64,000 bases of DNA from Bedellia somnulentella (lineage: Eukaryota > Arthropoda > Insecta > Lepidoptera > Bedelliidae): positions 9,534,535-9,598,534 of the forward strand of contig OY755198.1 in assembly GCA_963576735.1 (NCBI GenBank), given 5' to 3'. Every line of letters begins with the position of its first letter. Within the stretch, counting starts at the first letter, position 1. The notes under the pieces are model-generated. The model did not search any database and was not told the origin of the DNA. It saw only the letters and a list, made by a program, of their open reading frames with translations. The translations under genes and the position numbers were made by a program. Shown here one piece after another: positions 1 through 11,124 of this stretch.

Positions 1-144
1 TAATGAGATAGGATAAGGTTGTGCCCACTCGTACTAAACTCTGTCTATAAGCGTTCTTGAAGATGACTTTGGGGATATATTACTCTTAAGGTAGACAAAA
101 ATATCAAATTCTAGTAGTTATCTAATAGATCCTTTTTAGACAAG

Positions 145-550
145 ATTGTGTTACTTGGGTAGCAAATCTTTCTCCATCTCTCCTCATCCATCAATCTTTT
201 CATTCGTGCATTTTTATGGTTCATACTTATAACATATATATAAGCTGTGTAGTGTCGGCATAGAATAGCACTACCCCATTTCTTCCGGTGGGTGTACGTA
301 AGAGGCGACTAACAGTATTGGGGCTTTTAAGAGATTTTTGGGCAATGGGGTTGAAGACCCATCACCAACAACCTTATTTTACCATCTTTTCCCCACGCAA
401 CTTCAAAAAGTGGCTGAGGAATTTCTGATTTCTTAGCTCTGGCTACCCCTTTTAGGGATTTATAGCCGTGAGTAAATGTATTTATGTATGTATGTACTTA
501 TAACAACCTGCCTTTTTGAGCACACTCTACAGTTAGTCTAAAGTCCGATT
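145..550 (-). mobile_element. RTE LINE fragment interrupted by SINE-A1
   Basis: 145-235 and 506-550 together match the minus strand of the RTE 3' coding end (the KRACMKRLMD region). A SINE-A1 sits between them, and ACTTATAACA is repeated on both sides, a typical target-site duplication. Confidence 0.55.
244..496 (+). mobile_element. SINE-A1, full length
   Basis: It runs from GCTGTGTAGTGTCGGC to TATGTATGTATG. SINE-A has no evident tRNA head, and its last 50 nt resemble the 3' end of the RTE LINE at 7.8-8.9 kb. It has no ORF. Confidence 0.75.
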
Positions 551-769
551 TTTTATTCCAGTCAGAAAAATAACATTTCCAGTGTTGCAGGTTTTTTGTC
601 CCAAATAAATTGTGATGTGTTTGAATCGAGTTTTTGCAATTAAAAGTTAGACCATTTTTTTTATTCAATATCAATATGGGATCATATACCTAAGCAAAAG
701 ATTTTGTATTTTACGGTAATTAGACATAACATATACTCGGTAAGTATTAAAATCAATACATAGTATAAA

Positions 770-2203
770 ACAAAGTCGCTTTCGCTGTATGTCCGTATGT
801 ATGCTTAGATCTTTAAATCTACTTAAATTTCTAATGTGATGTCGTAAATAAGCACGTTTTTTTGCGCTTATATTGCAAACGCTGGCTGAACCCTACGAGA
901 TAGACCAAAATAATGTACTACAGTATTGTTCACCTTAAAAAGTTCAACAAAAAAGTCCGCGATAGTATATGTCTATCTCTTAGGGATAACCCAGCATAAC
1001 CATTTTTATTCTTTGCTAAAAAATGGTTATTTACGAAGTGATTTTAAACAATACAGCATTAATCCTTATCCAATTAAGTACCTTAAATAAATTGTGCATT
1101 TATTATAGATCAATATGCTTTTAACAGCATGTAATTTAAGTGAATATTACCGAAGATATTACAAATTTAAAATGCAGGGTCGTAGTTGTTTGCGCCGGGC
1201 GGCGCGTGCCTATAAATAGCGCGTCGATGGCCGCGCTTCACCTTACCCTATCCGACTTAGCTTCCTATCCGACTTAGCTTAGGTACACTCCTTTGCCACG
1301 CCAGGGCGGCCTTCAGCCGCCCGGCACAACATATTAAGGTGACGCCGCATAGGCTGCAGGGCCAGCAGCACCGAACCGGTGGGATTTTAGTCGGTAAAAG
1401 TCCGACATACCTATGAGGGATCCTATGAGGATTTCCTCACCGGTACACAAAAAAAAAAAACGCTTCGCCGTATAGCACTTTATGATTTGCAGCGATCGCA
1501 CGCGTTTATCGGAGCTCTCTAGCGAGGAAAATATCAAGAATTAATTAAACTGAATAGAATAAGTATCTTTTGTTGTTGATTATCTTTTAATTTTTATTTC
1601 GGAAAACATTTTTGTTTCTCGCCTCTCCCATGGCCGAAAATGAAAATATAAATTTTAAATGGGAGAGGCGGTACTCCCCGACAAAAGCACAGTCGGTCGG
1701 GGTCAGGGAGTCAGGTTCAAGAACCGACGGACGATCCGAGCCGTATCGAGCAGCACCGCTTTCTGCATTTGTGCTGGAACCGACACGCCACAGAAATCCA
1801 ACCGCCTCAAGTTGGTTGCGAGACTGGTTGGAATTAACCCGTTCTATTATATTTTTATTAAATTATTTAATTTTTATTATTATTATTATATTAGTAGTAT
1901 TGTAAGTACATTAGGTTAGATAGGATTAGCTTAAAACCATATTTCTTGGTATTTCTTCCCTTAAGACTTTGATTTGAATTTAGAGTTAAGACATTTAGTA
2001 TTAGGGCGAGAATTTTCAATTATTGAAAATTATAGTTAAGTTCATAGAAGAACTGAATAGAATAGGTATATTTTGTTGTTGATAATCTTTTGTTTTTAGT
2101 CGAACGAATAGTAAATATATTTTACTCCAGCACTAACCAAAAGGACATTCTGTAGTAGGTATATTTTGCATTGCACCCGTGCGTAGCCGGGGCGGGTCGC
2201 TAG
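770..2203 (+). mobile_element. Helitron-like region with 3' terminus
   Basis: The 3' end has a short ACCCG/CGGGT stem (2175-2179 and 2193-2197) followed by CTAG and T at 2200-2204, as expected for a Helitron end. 780-1000 resembles lepidopteran Helitron sequence (GTATATGTCTATCTCTTAGGG). The middle (1180-1330 GC-rich with CTATCCGACTTAGCTT twice, and a 12-bp hairpin of CGCCTCTCCCAT at 1619-1673) is unassigned, and the left boundary is uncertain. The small ORFs here are not convincing. Confidence 0.45.
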
Positions 2204-2995
2204 TACTACATAAAGCATTGTTATTTATTTAGTTAAAAATATCATTATGTCGACTCTTTGAATTTTCGTTTAACTATTAGTAACACTATGGTCATCACGA
2301 GTAATGCTAACGACGCCATTTTGTTTTCATTCTGCTCCCGAATTCCGAAGGCATCAGAAGTGTTTAGTGTCCTCTGCGATTTCTGTTTTATCTGTTTTAT
2401 TTTATTTGTTTCGTTTGTTGTTTTTGTTATCGTTACGTTGTTTTTTTTGTAACTTTGGTGTCTGAGATGGATCCCCAACCATCCACTTCTTAAGAGGGAT
2501 GTCTTCCTCCAAAAAGAAATCGTCGATCAATTGTTGTGAGTGAGAAACAAATGGTTCTCAATGCTTATAATTAATTATGTATGGAATCAAAATGCAGCCA
2601 AACCTCTTGATGTTCCAAAGAAAGATGAGTGTGTATGAAATTTTGGGAATTTCGACAAGATCTGTGTACCGGATGTTGAAAGAACAGAAGGAGAATGTTA
2701 ACAAATCCCAAAAAAGTCTGGACTAAAACTGACATTCAAAGATAAAATCGATGATTTCGACTTTTCGGCGATACGTCGCAAAGTTCACCAATTCTTTTAT
2801 GCAAAGGACCCTCCTACTATTGCCAAGGTATGTAAATCAATAAAATTGTAATACAATAGGTACATAATAGATAATAATTACTACACATTTTCACTGTTTC
2901 TCTGTCTTAGTTAATAAAAAATAAATACCATATATATGATCCTGACTTATTAAATATGTCAAAGAGTACCATGCGAGCAGTATTAAAACACTTAA

Positions 2996-3990
2996 GGCGC
3001 CGTTGGTTCAGCGAAAAATATCATCTCAGGGGGTGCTGCCCCTGCGGGCGTGGGGATGCCAAGATCTAACAATTTACGTGCGTGCGGCGCCGTTAGTGTG
3101 CGAGTGACCTATCTGTATACGATGCGCGTCAATGTAGGCGTGAGAGTGACCGTGCGTACGGTTAGCATTAGCAAATATAAAAGAATTCATTCAATTCATA
3201 GATTGCACTCATTTTTATATTTTATTGTTTAATTTATTGGGAATGGGAAAAAGAACAAAACCGTTAAAGTAACTTCTAATTTCAATCAGTAATATCAAGT
3301 AGTTACAGGTGTAAACTGAAAATTATATACATACATATACTCACGGCTATAAATTCCTTAACAGGATAGCCAGAGCTTTGGAATGAGAAATTCCTGAGCC
3401 ACTTTTGGAAGTTGATTTGGGAATAGATGCTAATAATATATGATTTCGGTGACGGTTCTCCAACCACATCGCCCAAGAATCACTTAAAAAGCCCCTATAC
3501 CCTTAGTCGCCTCTTACGATCACGGGTAGAAATGGGGTAGTGTTATTCTAAGCCGACGCGACACGGCAAAAGTTATGAAATTATCACTGTAATAATTTTG
3601 TATAAACTGACAGGGGTAGACAAATCTATCGTATCATTACATTTTATATTGTAAACGGCCGTGGTAGAAACTATTTTTGAAATTGATAACCTAGGGTAAG
3701 CGATACAGTTTTCGTCACCCTGACTGTTATAACCACTCGTAAATATTTTAGAAAGAATATGTAAATAATCATAAACAAATGTCCGAACCCATACCATAGA
3801 AAATATTTGCGAGTGGCTAAAACTGTCGAGTTGACAATAACTGTATTGCTTACCCTACTGTATGTTTTTGAAACGCGCGCACGCGGCGTCGCGTCGGGGA
3901 GACGGCCGCTCGATCGGCGCGCAGACGCTTCCCCGCGCCCGCGGGGGCAGCACCCCCTGAGATGATATTTTTCGCTGAACCAACGGCGCC
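2996..3990. mobile_element. 995-bp non-autonomous TIR element with TTAA target duplication
   Basis: Inverted ends of about 60 bp begin GGCGCCGTTGGTTCAGCG and include a GC-rich CAGGGGGTGCTGCCCC segment. TTAA flanks both ends (2992-2995 and 3991-3994), which suggests mobilisation by a piggyBac-type transposase. A SINE-A copy is nested inside. No transposase ORF is present. Confidence 0.75.
3327..3567 (-). mobile_element. SINE-A copy nested in the TTAA element
   Basis: It reads from an inverted (CATA)n tail to the GCCGTGTCGCGTCGGC head on the minus strand. Confidence 0.7.
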
Positions 3991-3994
3991 TTAA

Positions 3995-4126
3995 CATAAA
4001 CATAAACATAACATAAACGTTCACGCCGAATATCCCCGAAGGGGTTGGCAGAGGACTTTGTCACCTGGTGTTCAGAGTACCCACGTTTTGCATGGACAGT
4101 GTACTCACGTGATAGGGGTGAAGGTA
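3995..4126 (-). mobile_element. SINE-B, 5'-truncated
   Basis: The tail side (CATAAACATAACATAAACG, then CCCCGAAGGGGTTGGCAG) is present and the tRNA-like head is missing. It directly abuts the right end of the TTAA element. Confidence 0.65.
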
Positions 4127-4765
4127 ATTAAATATTTTTCTATTTACAACTGTATTTATTGAATAGATTTTCATTTTCAAAACTTTGATTGTTAGTGTCA
4201 GTATTCAGGTCATACAACTAGTAAAGTTTGGGTGGACACAACTATAGAATCTTCTAAACAAGCTTTTTCTGAAGGGTCCAACCGGTAAAGGTCGACGCCT
4301 AATAATTTCAAATATAGGCAGTGATGAAGGTTTCGTAGAAGACGGTCTGCTTATTTTTGAATCTAAGAAAAATAGTATGGACTATCATGAAGAGATGAAT
4401 TCGAATTGTTTTGAAGAATGGTTTAAAAGCATTTTGCCAAAATTAAAGCCAAATGCGGTTCTGGTATTAAATAACCGCACCGTATCATCAAGAAAAATCG
4501 AGCGTATCCCCACTTTGAATTGGCTAATATTATTCATTGGTTAAATGAAAAAATAATTCAACATGAACCTACAATGATAAAGGCTCAGTTAATTGAAATT
4601 GTAAAATTAAATAAATCAAATTACGAACGCTATGCTGTGGAAGAGTTGGCCGCTGAATACGGTGTTACAATCCTGCGTCTGCCCCCCCATCACTGTGAGC
4701 TCAACCCAATAGAGTTAATTTAGGCTCAAGCAAAGGGGTACGTTGCAAGGAATATAAAAAATTTA

Positions 4766-5190
4766 AAATAAAAGTCATCACCATCATCATCATCAGCCCA
4801 CACTCGTCCACTGCTGGACATAGGCATCTCCCATGGCGCGCCACCTCTTCCTATCCTCGGCCAGCCTCATCCACCCACTCCCGGCCACCTGCTTTAGGTC
4901 GTCGGTCCAGCGGGCTGGAGGGCGCCCCACACTGCGTCTGCCAGTGCGTGGTCTCCACTCAAGAACTCGTCTTCCCCAGCGGTTATCGGTTCTTCGGCAG
5001 ATGTGACCAGCCCACTGCCACTTCAATTTGCTGATCCGATGAGCTACGTCGGCCACTTTCGTTCTCTGTCGGATCACGTCATTTCTGATGCGATCCAACA
5101 GAGTGATGCCGAGCATAGCTCGCTCCATCGCTCTTTGAGTGACTTTGAATTGGTGGACTAGTCCAGCCGTGAGTGTCAAAATAAAAGTAG
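4766..5190 (-). mobile_element. RTE/BovB-type LINE 3' fragment, family 2
   Basis: A 128-residue minus-strand frame (5179 to 4793) encodes an RT C-terminal region with RIRNDVIRQRTKVADVAHRI, WQWAGHICRR and GRPPARWTDDL. The 3' tail is (GAT)n (CATCATCATCATCA on +). AAATAAAAGT flanks both sides as a target-site duplication. The family differs from the (TATG)n-tailed RTE. Confidence 0.7.
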
Positions 5191-5399
5191 TAAAAAAAAA
5201 ATTTTTTTGAAGAAAGCCTGAAAGAAGTAACGCCTGAAAGTTGGAGACAGTGCATCAACCATGCCATAACAGTTGAAGACAAAATGTGTCAACTCGACCA
5301 CATCGTAGATGAATGTGTGGATTCATTAATTATAAATGTAAATGGTTACGATTCAGAATCGGAATCGGAATCAACAGCAACCGTTGTGAATAAAAGCGT

Positions 5400-5890
5400 A
5401 TAAAATAACTTGTATTGTTTTTTTTGTTTCATAGTACTAATTCCTCTAAGTCTCTTTAAACATTTTTACCTTACCAACATTTTAAAATTGTTTGTAGTTA
5501 GCTCACTTATTCCTCCATTCATATTATAAAATACATACCTACATACTGTATATTCACGATAAAAAAAACCGCTTTGATACCTAATAAAATAAAACATGAC
5601 TAAATGTCTAAGTCTATCGATTGCCGAACATCACTATTGTAGCGGGTCACCCTTTTTTGTATCAGTGACAGTTGCACCTGTCAGTTTACTGACTGAAATT
5701 AAAAATCAGACTTTACAGATCCACAATCTTTTCTTGGCCGGTAAGGGCTGTCGCTGTCATCGATATTAGTATTGCCAGCAAATAAAAAATAACCATTATA
5801 AGGGAAATAACTTTACATCATACAGGCTAATTTATTTATGTATTGAAATGTCTTAATACAACAATTTATATAATATTCATTTAATTAATA
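5400..5890. other. No gene recognised
   Basis: AT-rich sequence. TACAGATCCACAATC at 5714-5728 has an inverted match at 8984-8998, possibly the ends of an old element, but nothing else supports that. Confidence 0.3.
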
Positions 5891-5897
5891 ACTAGTT

Positions 5898-6149
5898 GCT
5901 GTGTAGTGTCGGCTTAAAATAGCACTACCCCATTTCTGCCGGTGGGTGTACGTAAGAGGCGACTAACGGTATTGGGGCTTTTAAGAGGTTTTTGGGCGAA
6001 GCGGTTGGAGACCCATTAACAATAACCTTTATTTTACCATCTTTACCCCACTCAACTTTCCGAAAGTGGCTGAGGAGTTTCTAGTTCCTTAGCTAGGGCT
6101 ACCCCTTCTAGGGATTTACAGCCTTGAGTATATGTATGTATGTATGTAA
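5898..6149 (+). mobile_element. SINE-A1
   Basis: Full-length copy ending in (TATG)n at 6132-6149. Confidence 0.75.
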
Positions 6150-6313
6150 TAGCTATTATTGTAAGTAAACAAGTTCGTTTTAATGTAAGCTAATTATATT
6201 TATTTATTTTTGCCCTTGTCTGGTATGTCTACCCGAATGACTGTGTATCCTAAATTTGATGATCTTACCTCCCAAATGTTGTCTGGAAGCTTTTAGCGAT
6301 AACACTGCCAATT

Positions 6314-6811
6314 TTATTTTTTTTATGTTTTTTGACATGAATTCCTCATGTGGGGATTATTACTCATAAAAAAAACGTATACGTAAACGTAAACGTACGT
6401 ACGACGGGGGCGTATACCCGAAGGTCGCGGGTTCGAACCCCGCCAGTGTCGAAAAATTTTTCTTTCCTTTAATAACATCTTTTATTTATGAGTAATAATC
6501 CCCACATGAGGAATTCATGTCAAAAAACATTAAAAAAAAATTATGTGATAGTTAGGCGTTTCCAACATTTGCATTCTATCTGAAAAGGTAGACAAGGGGC
6601 CGTCCGAATTAGTTAAAATTCGGAGGTAGGAAACGCAAACACTACTTGAACGTGTAAAAAAGAAACAAAGGATAGAGAAATTTCGCGCTGGATGCCAAGT
6701 GACACTGTAGCTCAGTTGGCAGAGCGACGCGGGGGGCGTATACCCGAAGGTCGCGGGTTCGAACCCCGCCAGTGTCGAAATTTTTCTTTCCTTTAATAAC
6801 ATCTTTTATTT
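6314..6811 (+). mobile_element. SINE-C composite insertion with tRNA-like heads
   Basis: It is flanked by a 15-bp target-site duplication, ATAACACTGCCAATT (6299-6313 and 6812-6826). Inside, 6324-6367 and 6485-6530 are inverted copies of one segment (GACATGAATTCCTCATGTGG / CCACATGAGGAATTCATGTC). A second, complete tRNA-like head is at 6702-6776: acceptor arms GACACTG/CAGTGTC, D-arm GCTC/GAGC and T-arm GCGGGTTCGAACCCCGC all pair, while the anticodon arm does not fit a functional tRNA. The target is itself an old LINE 3'-UTR-like sequence. Confidence 0.7.
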
Positions 6812-6826
6812 ATAACACTGCCAATT

Positions 6827-7110
6827 GTACTTTTCTGCAAGCTGTTTCATTATTTTATACTCAAGGATTTGTTATTTGTGACATTTAGAGTTAATAAGTG
6901 GGTAACTACTTAAAATCATTTTTTTAATCCTGTAAATTAGAGGCTTACCTTGTCGTGTACTGTCTTTTACATTTCATATTCACACATAGATCCCCCAAAA
7001 AGGTGGCGCAGAAAAAATAATTCTAAACATCAGATATCGTTTGGGTCATTCATTTTGCTGGGTCAGTGAATTTATGGGCACTTTTTTATTGCTGTTAACA
7101 ACCTTGTTAC
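6827..7110. other. No gene recognised
   Basis: AT-rich sequence continuing the target of the SINE-C insertion. No coding signal. Confidence 0.3.
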
Positions 7111-7111
7111 A

Positions 7112-7459
7112 TATAACATAACATAAACGTTTACGCCGAATACCCCCGAAGGGATTTGGCAGAGGTACTAATACTTCTGAACATCACGTGACTTTGTCAC
7201 CTGGTGTTCAGAGTACCCACGCTTTGCATGAACAGTATACTCACGTGATAGGGGGCAGGACTATCGCCGTTTTCCACGAATACACTGTCACATGACTAAG
7301 TACAACTCAGCCATGTGGGTTTCCTCACCGTTAACGACCGTGATAAATTAACCACACATATGTCTTTAGAAAAGTCAAATTGGTGTAGGCCCGATCCGGA
7401 ATTTGAACACTAGACGCTTGCACGTTAACCGGTGTTCTACCCATTAAGCTATCACGTCG
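7112..7459 (-). mobile_element. SINE-B, near full length
   Basis: The minus-strand tRNA-like head (box B region GTTCAAATTCCGG) is at the right end and the (TTATG)n tail at the left end. Confidence 0.75.
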
Positions 7460-7759
7460 TATGTGCCTTGTATTCTATATGTCAGACAGTTATGACTTAA
7501 GAAATGACACATTGGTACATCCCCGCATTAGGATTAGAACCCACGCATCAGTGTATACGAAGTGAAATCTTATTCAGGAGCATTTCCCAACTTCCCGTAA
7601 CCCGCACCGCATGACTATCGATGCGCGCACAACTTTTCGGACGGTGTTAGCCTACTTAGATAAAATTTAAAAATATAAATAATAATTTTCATGAATTTTT
7701 ATATTGAATACTGGAAATAAAAGCGTTTATCAATAAGCAAAGATACATCATAAAAATAA

Positions 7760-8827
7760 TTGTTTTTGAAAAAAAGTTTCCACTACAAAAAAATATTAAT
7801 GAAAGTGATAATTTATTCTTCTTGTGCATGTGTAAGAATAAATGGGGAAAACACAGACTGGTTCGGTATCTCTAGAGGTGTCCGACAGGGATGTGTAGCT
7901 TCTCCGTGGCTCTTCAATTTGTTCATGGATGACTGTCTGATAGAGTTGCGTGAAAGTGAGTATGGACTGAGAATGGGTGGATTCGTCATCAAATGCCTCT
8001 TATATGCTGATGATCAAGTGTTACTTGCTTCGTCGGTTGAAGACTTGCAAGAGATGATGAATATTGCATGTACGTCGTTTGAAAGAAAAGGAATGAGAGT
8101 GAATGTAGATAAAACCAAAACCATGGTTTTTGAGAGAGAGGAGAATATGACTGAATGCGTGATTGAGATCGATGGTAAGAAAGTGGAACAAGTGAAAGAG
8201 TTCGTATATCTGGGAAGTTTGTTCACTAGGGATGGAAAGTGTGATGAAGACATTGAAAGAAGAGTAAAAAAGGGTAATGCGGTAAATGGAGCACTGGATA
8301 GTCTCATGTCTAGTCAATCGGTGTCCGAAAAGGCTCGAATGGCTGTGCATGATGCTGTCCTCGTTCCTACGCTTATGTATGGTAGTGAATGTTGGGTGTG
8401 GCAGAAGAAGCATGAAAGCAGAGTGAATGCAGTAGAAATGAGGTCCCTCAGAAAAGTTTGTAATGTGAGGTTAAGTGATCGTGTAAGGAATGACGTGATT
8501 CGTGAAAGATGTGGTGTAAAAGATGATATTGTAAGAAAGATAGAGAAAGGAATGTTGAGATGGTTTGGGCATATAGAGAGGATGGATGACAGTAAATTGG
8601 TAAAAGAGATCTATAGAGCCAATGTGGAAGGTAATGTTAGTAGAGGACGACCTCGGAGGACACATTTGGATCAAATAGAAAATGTACTCAAAAAGGCAGG
8701 TGTCCGTAGTACGAAGAATAAAAGAGCATGTATGAAAAGACTGATGGATGTGAATGAAGCTAGAGAGGTTTGCCAGGATCGTATAAAGTGGCGATCGATA
8801 GTCTCTGCCTACCCCAATGGGAACTAA
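7760..8827 (+). pseudogene. RTE LINE reverse transcriptase, C-terminal 355 codons
   Basis: The open frame has RT motifs VRQGCVASPWLFNLFMD (about residue 40) and LLYADDQVLLA (YADD codons at 8003-8014). It continues with DKTKTMVFE, YLGSLFTRDGK, LMYGSECWVW, RNDVIRERCGVK and GHIERMDDSKLVKEIYRA, and ends KWRSIVSAYPNGN. The endonuclease and the RT fingers are absent, so it cannot be autonomous. No stop or frameshift interrupts the part that remains, which suggests a fairly young insertion. Confidence 0.85.
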
Positions 8828-8862
8828 CGGCGTGAGAATATGTATGTATGTATGTATGTATG
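7797..8862 (+). mobile_element. RTE-type LINE, 5'-truncated, with (TATG)n tail
   Basis: It contains the 3' half of the reverse transcriptase ORF, the 3' end GCGTGAGAATATG and a (TATG)n tail. It is the best-preserved member of the RTE family whose fragments recur throughout the window. Confidence 0.8.
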
Positions 8863-9430
8863 ATAATTTATTATATACGTAGGTCACCCTATAATTTTTA
8901 TTTAGTTAAGAACTAACTGACAATGACAGGTCGAAATTTCAAAATGGCGACAGTAGTACCAGAGTCGCCGCTGGCCAAGTTATGATTGTGGATCTGTAGG
9001 TGAGTCCTCCGTGGTGTCCTCTGTTAGTAACTTCCATATTGGCTCTATAAATATATTTTATCAGTTAAAAATCATCAATCTTTTCAGACCATCTTAAAAG
9101 TTTTTATTATTATTATTAACATAAGTTTTTCTAACTTTTTCACAATATGTCTTTCACACCACTCAACCACATAACATTTCATTACAAACTTTTTGAGGGA
9201 CCTCATCTCAGCTATATTTCCTCTACTCGCATGAATCTTCTGCTACCCTTAACACATTTTTAAATGCCAAAGTCTGTCACATTACTAAGTAAATTCTTAT
9301 CACAGGACTGTTTGCGATAACATCAAGCCATGTGATACGGACCATTACGAACTTCAATTATGTCACAAGCTTCCATGTCGACGCTGTCCATAGAGAACTT
9401 AACTATATAGGGAAGAAAGGGATAATGTGT
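8863..9430. other. Mixed sequence with a minus-strand RTE fragment
   Basis: About 9120-9260 matches the minus strand of the RTE ORF (ATTACAAACTTTTTGAGG..). The remainder is AT-rich without recognisable genes. Confidence 0.4.
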
Positions 9431-9435
9431 CGTAC

Positions 9436-9578
9436 CTAGATCAAACTGAGAAAGCATAATGAGTTTCTTAGCCTCAGTTGAAATAAAAAAACAACATCTT
9501 GAGATTTGACCATATGTTTTTAATTTTTATTGCAGCTTAGGCTAAGAAACTCACTATACTTTCTCAGATTGATCGACA
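9436..9578. mobile_element. MITE-G palindrome
   Basis: Arms of about 38 nt: GATCAAACTGAGAAAGCATA on the left pairs with TATACTTTCTCAGATTGATC on the right, and both arms end inside at the TTTCTTAGCC / GGCTAAGAAA pair. The spacer is about 70 bp. Confidence 0.6.
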
Positions 9579-9644
9579 CTTTTTATGTATTCATGGAGAA
9601 CACAAGTGGGTCCAAAAATCTGTACCAAATGAACTTGAAACTGT

Positions 9645-10700
9645 AGTATACGAGGGCATGCCAAAAGAAACTAGATACTCAGAAATTATAAAAATTATTC
9701 TTTATTACAAGTATCGATCTTTTCAAAATATTCACCCTGAGCACTTATACACTTTTCCATACGTCTGAACCAATTGGGAAATACCTGTGACCACTCTTCT
9801 TTAGATACCTCAGAAATCTCGAAATTATAGGCAACCAGCGCATTTTTTTGCTTTCAAACCTCTTCCCCTTTAGTTTCTCTTTGATTTTCGGAAGGCGCTA
9901 GGTAATGGGAATATGGCGGATGAGGGGAAATTGACACATTTTTCGAGTTGAAAAAGTCTAGTGTTCTGGCAGACGTGTGCGGCGCCGCATTGTCGTGGTG
10001 CCAGAGAAGGTGCCGGATTCCTGACTTCGGTCGCTTGTCACACCAAGCTGATATTACTGTTCGAACACAAACTGTCTCATACCATTCGGAGTTCACCGTT
10101 CTTTCATTCTCTAGCACAACAGTAGCAATATGACCCGTTTTGCAGAAAAACGAGGCGACCATTTGTTTCTGTGTGCTTCCTGCACGGTGACATTTCGTTG
10201 GAGTTGTCTCGTCTTCAAAGCACCATACAGTCGACTGTTGCTTTGATTCGGGATTATAGTTATATAGCCATGTTTCGTCATCAGTCAGTATATCATATAC
10301 GTTTTTTTTCTCACCTTCGTTGAATTTATCTATCATGAATAGGCACCAATCCACCCGACGATCTTTCTGCTCATCGGTAAGTTTGTGCGGCACCCATCTT
10401 GAACAACGTTTACGGGGAGAAAGGCGGTCGTGAATTATGGTTTGCATTGCTGCTGATCCAATTCCTAGTTCTCGCTCTAAATCTACATATGTAATTCGTC
10501 GGTTTTCACGAATAAGTTTTTCGACTGCACGAACGATTTCTAGCGTGACTGCGGTTGGCCGCCGTCCTGTCTTCGTTCCATCTTCAAAACATCGCCGTCC
10601 TCTTTTAAATTCAACAAACCAATTCAACTGCTCAAGGTTTGTGATTAATAATCGCGATTTTTAGCACACCTGAACAGTGTAGCTTTGAGATTTTGAAAAA
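9645..10700 (-). mobile_element. Degraded mariner transposon
   Basis: A minus-strand mariner transposase fragment with its 3' region extending to about 9660 (CISAQGEYFEK-like coding near 9720-9760). The terminal repeats were not clearly identified. Confidence 0.65.
9854..10627 (-). pseudogene. mariner transposase, truncated and frameshifted
   Basis: The 257-codon frame begins inside the HTH region (NWFVEFKRGRRCFEDGTKTG). It contains the first catalytic Asp in ILTDDETWLYNY and the second in HHDNAAPHTSA. The expected third site, usually YSPDLAPCD, reads YSHYLAPSE, so the catalytic Asp is lost. After it the frame shifts: the LPKIKEKLKGKRFES block continues in another frame. The N-terminus is missing. 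It is inactive. Confidence 0.85.
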
Positions 10701-10751
10701 AAAAGTCCATCCACTATACTAGCTCATAACTATTTAAAATCTAGTTATGGA

Positions 10752-10996
10752 GCTGTGTAGTGTCGGCTTAGAATAGCATTACCCCCTTTCTTCGAGTGGG
10801 TGTACGTAAGAAGCGCCTAACGGTATTGGGGCTCTTAAGTGATTTTTGGGCGATGCGGTTGGAGACCCATCACCAACAACCTTTATTTTATAATCTTTTC
10901 CTTATTCAACTTTAAAAAGTTGCTGAGGAATTTGTAGAACCCTAGCTACTCCTTCAAGGGATTCATAGAAGTGAGTTTATGTATGTGTGTATGTAT
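10752..10996 (+). mobile_element. SINE-A1
   Basis: Somewhat diverged full-length copy with a short TATGTATGTGTGTATG tail. Confidence 0.7.
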
Positions 10997-11124
10997 TTTA
11001 TAACAGCACAACCGACTTCAATTCACCGCTTCGACGTACCAAAGCGAGTCTTTTTCTGTTTATCTAGCTACTGCCAGTAGCTCTCACATTTATGAAAATT
11101 TAGGATTTATAAAAAAAGGAAAAA

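Larger units (their letters stand above)
2457..5405 (+). pseudogene. Decayed DDE transposase gene (IS630/Tc1-mariner-like), multiply interrupted
   Basis: Pieces of one transposase remain in order. HTH-region coding is at about 2640-2826 (YEILGISTRSVYRMLKEQ and later IRRKVHQFFYAKDPPTIAK), followed by a GTATGT donor-like site. An STMRAVLKHL piece lies at about 2960-2995. The DDE core is at 4290-4730 (GKGRRLIISNIGSDEGFVEDG, EMNSNCFEEWFK, LPPHHCELNPIELI), and a C-terminal piece at 5205-5380 (EESLKEVTPESWRQCINHAI). The second catalytic Asp region reads LVLNN where IDNAP is usual. The gene is broken by a TTAA element, a SINE-B and an RTE fragment, plus stops and frameshifts. It is non-functional. 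Confidence 0.7.

Noticed and set aside
1612..1919. Small overlapping ORFs as a host gene
   Set aside because: Short, overlapping, no start context or domain; they lie within a Helitron-like repeat region.
6702..6776. Possible functional tRNA gene
   Set aside because: Acceptor, D and T arms pair, but the anticodon arm does not form a normal 5-bp stem with 7-nt loop, and the sequence is repeated in degenerate forms at 6.4, 46.8, 53.5 and 61.5 kb inside SINE-C.
5714..8998. A large transposon bounded by TACAGATCCACAATC inverted ends
   Set aside because: Only about 15-25 bp match, flanks show no target duplication, and the interval is a patchwork of unrelated insertions.
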